This document shows positions 37,842 to 51,184 of a stretch of DNA of 64,000 nt, in pieces. Position 1 is the stretch's first letter. Each line of letters starts with the position of its first letter. The notes under the pieces were generated by a model that was not told where the DNA came from, ran no database searches, and saw nothing but the letters and a program-made list of their open reading frames with translations. The stretch is from assembly GCA_022497155.1 (NCBI GenBank), contig MU385711.1, forward strand, positions 372,001 to 436,000, given 5' to 3'. This DNA comes from Whalleya microplaca. Its lineage: Eukaryota > Ascomycota > Sordariomycetes > Xylariales > Xylariaceae. A program made the translations under genes and the position numbers.

Positions 37842-38027
37842 AAAAATTTTTACGCGATAAATAATCGAAAGTTTTACGCAATAAATATTAGAAATTCTTG
37901 CGTAATAAATAGTCGAAAGTTTTACGCGACAAATATTAGAAATCCTTATGCGATAAATAGTCGAAAGTCTCGCGCAACAGATATTATAAGTCCTTATATA
38001 ACAGACAATCGAAAGTTACGCGCGACA
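37842..38027 (+). repeat. 48-bp tandem repeat array in the copia gag region
   Basis: About four head-to-tail units start at 37842, 37890, 37938 and 37986. Each has 48 bases, equal to 16 codons, so the array would have encoded a 16-residue repeated peptide (AAATAATCGAAAGTTTTACG-type core). The copies differ mainly by transitions. Confidence 0.8.
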
Positions 38028-39859
38028 TTTAATAAAGCAACCAGAATAATATATCTAAAAATAAATACTTATATAATAAATAGTCGAAAGTCTTGCGTTA
38101 CGCCCGATAAAATAACCAAAATAAAACGTTTAAAAATAAATAATAAATAAAGCTATATAATAAGTTTTTTTAGGAATTAAATTCTTATAAAAAATAAAAA
38201 ACTTCCCTTAAAAATCTCGTATAAATATATTAAAACGCTTAATTTATATAGCAAATATTACGTATAAACTACTACCGATTCGGGTTATTTATAATAGCCT
38301 TATTAATCCGCACAAAATTTTAATATTTTAAAAAGGATAAAAAAAACCGTAACTATATTAAAAAACCGTACGACATTTTATATAATAAAGTGCGAATTTT
38401 TATTAGCTATTATCGATAGTTATAAATTATAAAAAATTAATATTATACGGTATTTCTTAATATTTTTTTTTAACCGCGCGGAAAATTTTTACCTTAATTA
38501 TATCGGCCCGGATAAAAAATAAAATAAAATATACAAAATAATAAATATATATTTTAATATTAATTTTAACTATAATATTTATTAGGTAAACTAAATTATT
38601 TTTATTTTTATATAAACTAAAAGAAAAAATCTTAATAAAATAATAATAAAAATACTAAAAACGCTATTTAATCGACTTTAGTTTATATAACAAGCGTTAA
38701 AAAACAGATATTAAAAAAAACTTCCGTTACGTACGGCAGTTATTCGAATATATCGTAAAATACTAAAACTCGAAATAGCTTTTATATATTAAAAACTAAC
38801 GTATAAAATATTATTCTCTAATTTACGGGTATTACTTTAAGTAGTAATAAATAAAAAGTTAATATAATATATATATAATAAAGTATTAAATATTAATTAT
38901 ATTAACCGATAATATAAATTTAATTATAAAAACCGATAGAAATAACTATTTAATAGAAATAAATAATCCCGTATTACACTACCGATAAAACGGGAAAATA
39001 AAATACCCTTTAAATTATTACCTTTCTGAACCTTACATATAATACCGTAAAATAAAAAATATTTTATATATAAAAAAGTCGGATATTAGTCGACAAACTA
39101 CCTAAAATTAAAAAAAAAGCGTATAAGAAATTAATACCTATAGGCATATTAGACTTTAAAACAAAAGATATCGCATAAAAAATTTAATATATACCTTATA
39201 AAATATAAAAGAAAACTATAACTATAAAATATATATAAAACCGACAAGTTAGACTTTAAAAACGAAATCTAATCTAATTACCTAATAAATCTTACATTTT
39301 CTTATCGTATAATAGGCAAAAACATTTACGTAACCCCTAAAACTATAAAAATAACCTAGTTTATATTATAAAACTTATATAATATAATATATTAAAGTAA
39401 ATTATAAAATACGGGAGCAGCGAAATTTTCTACTATAAAAAAACCACAAATATTAACATACCTTAAGGAAAACCTAAATACTAATATTATATAAAAACTA
39501 AGGTCTACATATATTAAGTTTAATTTATATAAAACTATTTCTTTAATTAATATAATATAAATAAAAAACCCCTTTAAATAAGTTACGTATTATATTTTAA
39601 AAATATCGATATTATTTCTATTTTTACTTTAAAACGCCGATAACTTAAAAACGTATTTTAATAATATTTTTAATATTATCGTACAGTTAAACGGTAAAAC
39701 AATTCCGGTAATATAAAAATAGGGATATCCGTTTTTTAACGTTAGCTATATAAAAGTTGAAATATTTTTTATAAAAACAGAACTTAAAAAATTATACCGC
39801 CGTTTTAAATACTTTTATATAAAACAATTATATAAACTTTTTAAAAACGCAGGCTATAG

Positions 39860-40086
39860 TGTCTTAGGATAAGGTGTTAGGGTAAAGGAGGTGCCACTTT
39901 ATAGCTTCGCTAATCGGAGGTAATCAAAGCGACGAAATAAAAGAGTCATTTATAACGGCGATTGATCGAAAGGAGAGATGTGTCTATTGTCGGCGACAAG
40001 GCCGTCCGAATTATATATATTCTATTTAAGAGTAAAAGAAAAAAACAAACGATATATATATACTATAGCACACTAGCCTTATAACA
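39860..40086 (-). repeat. 3' LTR of gypsy-3 (227 bp)
   Basis: It begins TGTCTTAGGATAAGG on the plus strand and ends GCCTTATAACA. It matches 50958-51184 over its full length, with transition differences. Confidence 0.9.
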
Positions 40087-43000
40087 TCCTTCCTAAATTT
40101 TATTATAAATATTTTTATTATAAAAAAATCTAATTAATTAATATAAACGTAAAAAATATCTACCTCATTTATTTCTTAAAAGCTTTCGTTTTAAGCTTAA
40201 CTGCCCTTTTTTTTTTATTTAGTTCTATATATTCTTTAATAAACCTACGTCGTTTTATACGTTCTAATCGATTAGGCTTAATAAAAAAAAAAGTTTTTTA
40301 TCGATTAATAGTAGTTATACGTTTTTCGTAATCTGCCTAACTATTTTATCCTATAAAAAAAATAAGCTATAGTTATTTTCCTAACGTAATAAATTTATTT
40401 TTTACTTATTTATATAAAGTATAAGCTTTTTTATTTCGATAGACAGCTTTTTGTCGTTTTTTTAGAAAAAATTAATGTTAATCGAGATTTAAAAAACTTA
40501 TATAAGTTTTATATAGTTTAGGCTAATATCGGGATATTTTTTTTACTTAAAATAAGCTGGAGACAAAAGTAAGCTTAAATTTAAGTTCTTGTTTTAGTTT
40601 ATTAAAGCTATCGGGTTAATTAATAATTCTATAAGTTATTATTTGCTTTATTTTTGTAATTTAGCTTTTTATTTCTCGTTTTTCGTTAATAGAATAAAGA
40701 TTTTTATAAAAGCGAAAAAATATAGTGAGGAAGCGAAAAAAGCGAAAGATTAAGTAAGCCACCTAAAAGCTATAACTAAATTTATTCTGTTATTATACTA
40801 TTTAAACAAGTCTAATATAAATAAAAATTATGCTATTTTATTAGACCCAGATTTAGCGTAATTAATTAAAAGTAGCCCGAACTTTTTTTTTATTACAAGT
40901 ATTTATAAAATTAAACGAAAAAGTAATGCGAGTTTTTATTAATATAATAATTAAAAAAAAATAAAGGCTGCTCTTTTTTTTAACGTTAGTAGCTATAAGG
41001 TCGCGTAAATATATAAATGCCGTTAATATAAAAAACCGGGGGTTATTTAAAACAATCCGAAAAAAAAACTAGTTGTTAATTTAAGTAACCTTTTAATTAA
41101 GCTTTATAATAGTTTTAAAATAAACTTCCGTCTTAATAAATCTTTTTTTAAAAGTGGCAATATTTATCTAAATTATAATAGCCATAAAAATAATATCGTA
41201 ATATTAACGTTTATAATAAACAAAAAAAGCATTATATAAATTTAATGCTCCATTTATCTTCCATTTATTTTTATTATAACTAGAAGGGGCGTTTCGATTA
41301 AAAGTAACTTTAAATACTTTATTATTTCTAACTAATAAAAAATTTATTTTTAAGAAATCGATAATTTACTTAATCTTTTACTTTAAATATTATAGCCTAT
41401 TTTTAATCTAAAATTTAAGTCCGTATATTTTAATAAAAAGGCCGCGAAATTAATTAATAATACAGAAGTTAACATTAGCTATTATAACGAACGTACTAAA
41501 ATTTAAAGGAAAAAGTTATTTTTATAAAGGCGAACTAATAAGTAAAGTTATTTTAGCCTTATATTTAAGGTCGGAATTAGCCGCAAACTTAATTTTAGCC
41601 TCATTTTTAGGTATAGCCTCAAACTTAACATTAGCTTTTAAAACAAGCTTAGGGTTTTTACAGGCCGCTTAATTAACTTTCTTATTTTTATTCCGGTTTT
41701 TATACCTATTTTTCCTTTTTTAGGTAACTTTTTAAACTATAACAGCTATAACGATATTTTAATATATAAAAAATAAAATTTAAAATATAATATTATAGCG
41801 ATAAGTTAATATAAAATTATAAAAGAACTAAATTGATTAATTAAAAATAATAAAAAATAAGGGAAAAAAGTTAATAAATAATTAGGTAAAAATTATTAAT
41901 AAGTTAATATAAAGAAAACTTTTTTACGCTAGGTTTTAATTTATAATAAATAAAGGTAAGTTAGGAAGTCCTTTTTATTTTTAATTAGTTATTTAAATTT
42001 ATAATAAGCTAGATATCAGATATAGTAAGGTATTTAAGTCGTTATTGCTAATTTTAAAAGTCAGCTTAAGTTACGGGAGGTATGTACCTGTATGGCGCAC
42101 AGACCACCTGGTGCGGATACTCTGTGTGGTGCACGGACCACCTGTTGCTACGTACCCCCGTATGTCAATCGGCATCGGCAACGGCACGGCAGAATGGTCA
42201 CCGCCCGGCGGGGCACCCGGCTTAAGTTTTCTAAGCAATTCCTACAGTCTGAAATAGCTTTCCTCCCCATCTATCTGTAAATATACAATTGGTACCCATA
42301 CTAGAGCCCTGCCTTTAGCTATAGTAGTCCAGGCGTGAGTGCTTGCTCGATTTAGCCTTAATACGCTTTTTAGGCTACTTATTATACCTTTTATTTATTT
42401 TATTTTTATATTTTATACCTTTTTTTTAATAATTACTAACTTAATTATTTATTTTCTATTTTTGCTTTATAGTATTTACTTAATTAATTATTTATAATTA
42501 TATCGTAAGGCTTATTATTATATAAGGGGCAAAAAAAAAAAAAAAACTCCTTTTATTAAGCCTTTATATAAGTCGTTTATTCTTTTTTTCTCTATAAAAG
42601 GTCCTATATTTAAAAGTTAAATCCTTTATTATAATAGCGTTAATCGAGAACTAAATAACTTTAAACGCTTTTATCGGATTATAACAATTTATTAAAATCT
42701 AATAAATATTTAAGACAAAACGCGTATCGGTAATCCTTTTTTTAAAATTCGTAAAATAAGTACTAAACTCCCGTTATTTAATTGAATTAAATTTTATTAA
42801 AATAACTTTAGTTTCCGTAATTTTTCTTTTTGATTTCTTTATTTTGTTTTATTTTATTATCGCTTCCTTTTTAAAATAAATAAATCGGCTATATAAATAA
42901 TTAGAAACTTTCGTTATTTTTTTTTTCTATCGATTTATACTTTAATATTAAGCTTCTTTCGCGTTTTAGGTCTGCCGTTTCTAAACAATCGAAAACTTTT
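40087..43000 (-). other. Long 3' tail of gypsy-3, unassigned coding debris
   Basis: About 2.9 kb between the expected integrase end and the 3' LTR, more than gypsy elements normally have. It includes the GC-rich copy R and, at about 40300-40160 on the minus strand, a short Lys/Arg-rich open stretch ending in a stop. This could be an accessory ORF, captured sequence or an untranslated tail; no domain is recognised. Confidence 0.4.
42060..42350 (-). repeat. GC-rich segment, copy R (inverted partner of 35770-36010)
   Basis: Relatively GC-rich and little mutated. On the minus strand it matches copy L but carries extra bases: six more near 42165 and about 25 more near 42115. On that strand the shared reading frame is open apart from one TAG. 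A purine-rich AGATGGGGAGGAAAGC lies within it, which would suit a polypurine tract. Confidence 0.8.
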
Positions 43001-44999
43001 AGTTTAATAATAAGAAACGTTAATTATATTTTTAATCTTTATTTTAATATTAAATTTAGTCGCTTTAATTTAAAGACTAATAAAAATAAGCTGCTTTAAT
43101 TTTAGAAGAATAATATAAGCCGCTATTTTTTAAAAGCTAATATAATAAATAAGTTTATTTAAGTAAGTCTCTTTTTTATTTAACGTATATAATTTTTACT
43201 AATTAATATAAAATAATTTAATTAGTAAAAATTAGACTTTTTAATAGTTTTAAAAAAAGTCGGTATTATATTTAGAAATTTACGGCTTCGAAATTCTATC
43301 GTAAAAATTAAATATAAAAGCCTACTTTACAATATATTAAATATTTTAAAGTAACGAAACACCTTTTTAATTAATAATACCCTTTTTTTATCGAAATCTG
43401 CGAAACTAACCCTATTAATAACTTAATATTTCGCTTAATCGAAAATTGCTATATATAATTTAAAGTCTTTATTTAGAAATATAATACCTATAATAAAATC
43501 TTTTACCAGCTTTACAAAAATCGGTTCGTTAGTTTTAAAAATAAGCGCTATAATAAAATATAGCTATTTTATAAATATCGATTAATAAAAAGCTAGTTCG
43601 GGAGTTTATATAAAAATTATATAGTTAGTATTTAAGCCGATAAATATTCGTTCCGAAATAAGAAATATATATATTTACGAGCTCGTTAATCGAAAGATCT
43701 TTTTTTTAATAGCGATATTAATTACAATAATTTTATTTTAATAAATTATTTTATAGGTAATACGTATTTAGGCTAAATTATTAGGGAAATCCGTTTTTTT
43801 TTGCCGAAATTATAAGCGGCTTTATTTATAGCTCGCAATAGTTTCTTTCGTTTAATTAATTAATTATATATTAAAGTTTGCGGTTATATTTTTTAATTTA
43901 AGCTCCTTTTTTTTATTACTTTTTTATATCTATTATAACCTTATAAAACTTTATTTCTATAAAATGTTAATCTATATAAAACGTAAAAAAAAATAATCCA
44001 ATTTATTAATATTATTTTTTTAACACTCGATTATAAGTTTTTCGTTCTGTTAATAATATTTTAGATAGTTTAACTTTAACTATCTTTTTAGGTGTTTTAT
44101 TTTTTATAATCCTTTAATTTTTATTAGGCTTAACCTTTTTAGTCTAGCTATAAGTTACCGGGTTTTTTTATATATTCTTATTTTAATATAATATATTATT
44201 GTCTATTAGTTTAAGGCCTTTTTAATTATCCCTTATTCCACTATAGCTACCTAACTAATAGTTATTGTAAGGTTCGCTAGGTTTTTAGTACTTTTTTATA
44301 TTTCGAACAAATTTTTTTAATCGATTAAAAAAAAATATTTCTTATAGCATTATCCCGTTTAATTTTTTAAGGAAAAACCTGTTTTATTTTTGTTTTTTTA
44401 TAATTCGATAAAGCTTAGTTTATTTATATTTTAGTTTTTTATTTTTAAATATATCGATATCTCATATTATATTATAAAGTAAAATTAAGTTATTTTATTT
44501 TAATAGTTTTAACTGTTTTTTTAATAGGTATTATTAATTATTTCGTTCCGCCGTTTTTTTTCGTTTTTTTATTAAGATTTATGTTATTTTCGCGATATCT
44601 TTATTCTATTATTTAAATATTTTTACTTTTTTAGTAATAAGATCTTTTTTACTATAGATATTTAACTAATTAAAAACCCGCTAAAATAATAAAACTATTT
44701 CAATCGGTATAATAAGTTTTTTATTATAGACTAGTTTATATAATATAAACCTATATTTTTATATAGATATTCGATTAGCTTAAAATATAGCTTTAAGCTT
44801 TTTAACTTATAATTTGCTAGTTTTTCCCGTTATATATATAAGAGATTTTGTAATCAGTCGATAGCTTATTTTTATTTGTTCTTGCGTCTAAAAGTAATAT
44901 ACGGGTCCGATTTATACTTTAATATCTAGCTGTATAATATCTTTAGCTATTTCTATTTTATTTTTTAAGCTTTTATTATATTTAATTATTATAAAAATA

Positions 45000-46700
45000 C
45001 TATAATTAATATAGATATAGTTTTAAAAAAACTTCTATATTTTAATTACTATAGCATTTTTTAATGCTTTAATTTTAGGCTATTTTAATAGCTTATTTTT
45101 TGTTTTAATAATAGCCGAATATTTATTGTCGTTCGGGAAAAACTAAATATTAATAATTTAAATAGTTAGTAACTATTTTAGCGTTAAAAAAAGTTTTTGA
45201 TTTTTAAATTGTCTATTTGCAAAAAGCTGGCATTTTAAACAATATTTAACAGTAGTTTAAATTTTTTGATATATTTTTTTTTAGTAGTAAAACTTAATTA
45301 TTTTATTATAAGTCGATTTACGTTTTCGATACGTTTTAACTTTCGAGTAATAGTTTTTAATAATACGCTTTTATTAATTAATATTATTAATAATACGCTA
45401 TTAGCTATATTTCTTATAAAGTCTCCGCTATAAAATTCCCTTTTAAATTACGTACTTAACAGCCTTATTCCGGAAGTTTGTTTTTATATAATATTATCTT
45501 GTTATATTAGAACTTTTTAGTCGATTAAGTAACTTTAAGGTACTAAGATATATTGCGATTTTTTGGGAAGCTTTAGACTAATTTTTTAGCAGGTATAAAA
45601 TAATAAGTAATAGAGAGAATTCCGGTACTTTTTATATTAGTTTATTTAATCGAGATATTCTTATTATAAAGATATTAAGCTAAATTTAATAATATATTTA
45701 TTTATATAATCGAACGTAATTAAATAGGATATATTAATTAATGCTATTTTAAGTTTATTTATAGTTTATTATTATTTTATTTCTTATTCCCAATTTGCGT
45801 TTTTCCGGAGAAGTTTTATTAGTAATAAAGTAATTAATGTATAGTATATAATTTATATATAATAATAAATTATAACTTTTAAAAATGCCTATATTTTAGA
45901 AATATTATTATAAAATAACTATTCCGTAATTTTAATAACCTTAGTTTAATTAAGGAAATAACTATTAGTATTATATAAATAGCCGATAATAATAGCGGCG
46001 TTTTTATACCAATTGTTTTTTTCTATATTAACTATAGCTTCCGCTAGTTTAAAATTAAATAAAACATTATTAATATTTTTTAAATATTTATAAATAAATC
46101 GTTTTATTTCTAATGCGATTTTTTAATTATTATATCTCGTTTTTAGCCTTTTAATATTAATATTATCGAAGAATGGCTCGTATTTATTAGGTATAAAGTC
46201 GAATAAAATCCGGGTAATAATATATAAAAACTATATTACCGAATTAGTTCTTTTTTATAATAAAGTCGTTATTCGGAAAAGCCCGATCGGTATCGAAAAT
46301 ATAATATAATTTCTGCTAAATATAGATAATAATATTTAATTATATCCTAAAAAGAAATCTATTATAAAAATTATTGCCTATATAGCAAATTCTTCCGCAA
46401 ATTTGTTATAATTACTCGGAAAAAAAATATTTCGTATTTATATAATATTTAATTTTATCGCTAAATTAATTAACCGAAAGCTTTTATTTTTTTTCTTAAT
46501 TATAAATTAGGCGTTATAATATAAAGTATAAAATTCTTCTAATATTTTATTTTTAAGCCGATTTTGTAAAATATTTAAGACCTATATTTTTAATAACGTT
46601 AAAATAAAAATTAATTTAGCTTATTATATATTATATAATATTATTTTAATTTTATATAAAAAAAATACTTTTTCTTTAATTCGGCCGATTTTTATAAAAT
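45000..46700 (-). pseudogene. gypsy-3 reverse transcriptase/RNase H relic
   Basis: On the minus strand, 46560-46130 gives the RT blocks KKNKSFRLINLA, FAEEFAI, IDFFLGY and PIGLFRITTLL in order. The active-site box reads FFDN (46173-46162) where the family has an FLDD-type box; Asp to Asn fits a G-to-A change. The RNase H region should follow towards 45000, and the integrase would lie at about 44900-43200. Those two are placed by expected order, with only weak similarity seen. Confidence 0.65.
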
Positions 46701-46999
46701 CTTAAGCTAATGTTATTTCTTATTAATAAAGAATTTTAATTAATATTACTTTTTTTTAATTTATAAGCTTTATATTTAATAGCTTTATTTTAATAATATT
46801 TAAGCGTTTTTTTATTAATTTAATATTTCGTAACGCGGAAACGAAACGCGGAATAATATCTTTATATTTTTTATTTATTTTAAATATATTTTAAGGTTCG
46901 AAATTCGGCTTTATATTTTATAATATCGCTTATTTTTAATTAATTAACCCTAAAAGAATTATATTATCCGATTCGGTATTATCGATTAAATAAACTTTT

Positions 47000-49900
47000 T
47001 ATATTTTTAGTTTATATATTATATATAACTTAATCTCGTTTTTTTGTAATATTTTTTTATAATATAATATTAAACGCTATATTATTTATTTGGATTTTTT
47101 TTAATAGTTTCCTATAGTAGGCCTAATAAATAATTATTAAATAGCGAGACTTATATTTAATCGCTATTTTAGAGCATTTTATTAATAATAATTTCTATCC
47201 GTTTACCGATTTATTTTAGACTTAAGTTATTTTAAACTACATTTTTAAATTTCGTTAGGTTTATTATTGCCGTAATATTTTAAGGCCTTTATTTATTATC
47301 GACTTGGCTTTTAGTATTAGCGGTTATTAGCTTTTTAAAAAATTAATAACGTCGGCTAAAGTTTATTTAACTAGCTTATTATATATAAGGGGTACTATAA
47401 TTTTAATACTTCCGAAAAATATCGAAATTATTAATAAGCTTTTTTTAGGGTAAATTATTATACGCGATTAAAAAATGAAATTAAGGCCGAAAAGTAACGG
47501 GAATGCGGCTTTAAAATTTCTAATTATATAGATCGGTAGCGGCAAGTTATAATTTATTAACTATATAAGTTTTTCGATTAAACTAAAGCTTCTAGTTTTA
47601 TTATTTACTAATATATTAAAGCCGGACTATATAATCCTAATTTTTTATATAAGTATTTAATATTTAAAAATATATAATTACGTAATAATATTTAATTAAA
47701 TATTTATATTAATAACTATAATAATTAAGTCTTTATATTTTTTAAAGCTAATTTTTATAGTTAATCGGGGCAATAGTCGGATATATATTTTAATATCCCG
47801 GATAAATACCGGCAAAAATACTATAATAATTTAGGTAGCGTTACCGGATATTATAGAAATATTATTAATCGATATATTTATAAAGCTGTTTTAAAATTTA
47901 TTAGGCGTAAAAATTAGCTATAATACGCTTAATATAAAATTAAACTAGGATTATTATTTTTATTACTACTGATTAATTATTTCGGCTAAAAAAATATAAA
48001 TCGTTTTATAAAACTTTCGATCTATTTTACCCGCTTTATTAAATAAATATTGGAATAATGCCTTATTAAATCCCGTATAGTATTTAATTAAATTATCCTA
48101 TAAGACTTTAAATCTTTTTGCCGCATTTTTAAAGATTTTTTTTTAATATTTCGAAATTAGAGCTAAGGCTAATTAATTAAATATAATACTTTTTAGTTTA
48201 TTAGCTTAAGTTTATTTCGGCGTTTTTAGGATTATTAAAAGTAAAAAATTTAATTTTAATAATATTTTATCGATTATTTTTTTTATAAATATATTATTAT
48301 CTATATTTTTATACTTTTTTAATACTAAAACGTTAATTTTATTTTTACCTTTATATTAAAATAGCTTAATTACTATTTTATATATAAGATTCCCGTTTTT
48401 ATTAATAATTAGTTTTTTTTAAAAGTAATTTTATAAGTTTATAAATTTATAAAAGGTGTTATTTTTTGGGCTTTTTATTTTAATATTATTAATTTTTAAA
48501 TTTATAGCTAGTATTATTTCCGGGTTGCGATTTTATAAATCAATTATTAATCGAGTAAAATTATAGTTTTATTTAAACTTTATATTTTTTTCGATTTTGC
48601 TATATTTATAAAGGTAATAATAAGCTAATTTCCGAATTTAAATACCGCATACTTTTATTTTATATAGAAATTATAGATAGGCTTAAATAATACCTTTTTT
48701 ATTTATCTTGCTTTCGGTAATTATATATTTAAAAAATAAGATGTTTTTAATTTCGGGAGCAGCTTAAAAACTTCCGATAAAATATCCCTTAAATTAATTA
48801 TCGTATTATATTATATTATTGCGACTTAACGATATTATTAAGGAGTAGGTAGTAGAAAAGTAGCTTAATTTTCTGTACAAAAAATAAATATTTCGATTAT
48901 ACCCCTAAAATAATATCGGTTATAATATATATCGACTATTTTAATTTTATCGGCTATTATATTTTCTATATTTTCCTTTTTTATTTAAAAGCCCGGCGCG
49001 ATAAATATTAAGAGATATATTTCCTGCTTTACGTTTTTAAATATTTTATTAAGCAAAGGTTTTTTTTTATAGGGCGTAATATTTTAATTTCGGTAACATT
49101 AATCGAAATTTTTTTATAAATATAATAAGATTTTCGTTAGCTTTAAGTTATATAATAAATATTTATTTTATAAATTTAATTAAGTTTTTTATTTCGTCTG
49201 GCTAAAAAGATAAAGTCTTTTTTTTTAAAATAATTTTAGGCTATTTTAGGCTTACTAATAATAAGCGGAACCGAATTAAACGTTAATAATTAACCAATTT
49301 ATTTTTATATTATCGATTAGGCGAAACTTATTAGATATTATAGCTATTATAATTTATTAGGCTAACTATAATATCCGCTTATATATATATAACGTTCTAA
49401 GCTTTTTCGTAATTTAGTTCGAAAAATTCGTTATATAATTTCGAGCAAAATTATATAATCTACTTAATAACTTTCTAATCGATTTTCTGCCATAAACTAT
49501 TAATAAAAATAGCGTTTTATTTCTTAATTTTCCCTTATTTCCGGACATTTTTTACCCGAACCAAATAATCTAAAATATAATAATAAATTTCTATCGGTTT
49601 AAATAATCTATTATTTTTTTTAGGTTTTTTAACCGTTTTATAAGGGTTTTTATTTATTTTAGGTTACTAATTTTAAAATATCGCTTTAAAACTATCTTTG
49701 TTTTTTTTTAAATAATAATACTTTTTAGTAAAATTTCGATCCGTTACTTATTAGTTTAATTATTTATTTAATATAATATTTCCCTAATTTTAATATCATT
49801 TTCTAAGCCGTATCTATCGAATATATATATTACATTTTCGATCTAATCTATAATATTATTTCTATTAAATAAAAGTTATAAATAGCTTCGAAAATCTAGC

Positions 49901-50900
49901 AATATAGCTGTTATTATAAATCTAGTTTTTCCGGTTATAATAAGTCGCTTTTAATCGGAAGCTATATTTTAATCCGTAGGTTTTTTATTAACTTATACAT
50001 TTTTTATTATATTAAAAAATAAAGTCTTTTAGCTAATTATTTTTAATTAAATATTTTAACTATATAATGCCGAGTTTTTTTTATTTTATTAATACTTTTA
50101 ATTAGTAGTAAAGTTAATAGTCCCTTAATTATCAGTTAGTCGGAGGGATTTTTTTTTAGCTATATTTAATATAGTTTAAAATATTTTATTATCTAACTAT
50201 TTTAATTTTTTAGTTATACTTAATTTTAGGGAAATGTAATTTATTTTTTTTAATTATATTAAATTATAGTCTTATAATATTTTAGATATAAGATTATAAC
50301 TATCTTTTAAAACGCTAATAATAGCCTTAAAAATTAAAAGACTTTTAAAAAAGATCTTAATAATAAATCGCTAATTTAACTATTATATTATATTAATTAA
50401 TTAATCGTATAATAAAATTACTTATAGGCTAATTAAAAGCTCGGATATTATTTTTATTACTTAAATTCCACCTTAATTTACTTTATAAATTTAAACCGTA
50501 ATATATTTTTATATACTATTTACTATATACTTTATAATTTTCTAATCTTTTTTAATTTTTTATACTACTAATTTTTTTATATTTAACTTACTTTATTAAA
50601 ACTTATATTTTTTTATATTTTCGTATTATTATATTCTCGTATTTTTTATATTTTATATTTTTTATATTTTTATATTTTTATATTACTAATTTATTAATAT
50701 ATATTATAAGTTTTTTATAAATCTTTTTATTAATTTATTTATTTTTAATATTACTTTTTTATTTTAAATAATCGTTTACTGTTAATTCTTTTTTTTAGTT
50801 AGTGCTTTTTTTTTATAGGTTCGGTTAGTTTAATAGTTTTAAGGGTTTTGCTAAAGTTTTTTTCTTTTAGTTTTATTTTACTGTTGCCTCTATTTAGACT
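47000..50900 (-). pseudogene. gypsy-3 gag/protease region relic
   Basis: This lies between the minus-strand 5' LTR and RT. It is A-rich on the minus strand with frequent stops; the part nearest the LTR (50900-50500) encodes a Lys/Gln/Asn-rich, Gag-like composition. No zinc knuckle or protease motif is readable. Confidence 0.4.
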
Positions 50901-50957
50901 ATTTTTTTCGATTAATTAAAAAAGCGAAGAAATTAAAGCCTGTCCGGGAGAGCCAAA

Positions 50958-51184
50958 TGTTTTAGGATAAGGTATTAGGGTAAAGGAGGTGCTACTTTAT
51001 AACTTCGCTAATCGGAAGTAATTAAGGCGACAAAACAAAAAAGTCACTTATAACGGCGATTAATCGAAAGAAAAGATATATCTATTGTCGGCGACGAGGC
51101 CGTCCGAATTATATATATTTTATTTGAGAGTAAAAAAAAAAAACAAGCGATATATATATGCCACGGCACACTAGCCCCATAACA
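50958..51184 (-). repeat. 5' LTR of gypsy-3 (227 bp)
   Basis: It begins TGTTTTAGGATAAGG on the plus strand and ends GCCCCATAACA. ATAG follows it, and the primer-binding-like site lies just inside on the minus strand. Confidence 0.9.

Larger units (their letters stand above)
36778..39859 (+). pseudogene. copia gag-protease-integrase start relic
   Basis: The sequence downstream of the 5' LTR contains gag-like frames, interrupted by a solo LTR at 37256, and a 48-bp tandem repeat array at 37842. Around 39650-39855 it reads into the start of the integrase (a YKLFKNAGY segment), where gypsy-3 is inserted. Stops are frequent; no protease motif was recognised. Confidence 0.55.
39860..51184 (-). mobile_element. 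Gypsy-type LTR retrotransposon gypsy-3, innermost level, minus strand
   Basis: 227-bp LTRs lie at 39860-40086 and 50958-51184 in direct orientation, with ATAG duplicated at 39856-39859 and 51185-51188. Orientation is minus. A primer-binding-like TGGCTCTCCCGGACA lies just inside the right LTR (50955-50941), a purine tract TTTAGGAAGGA adjoins the left LTR, and the RT reads on the minus strand. At 11.3 kb it is long for a gypsy element. It splits the copia integrase. Confidence 0.88.

Noticed and set aside
35800..42350. GC-rich inverted pair as TIRs of one large DNA transposon
   Set aside because: The two copies lie in different retroelements (gypsy-1 and gypsy-3), and the copia LTR boundary lies between them. 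A single element bounded by them would contradict the TSD-defined nest.
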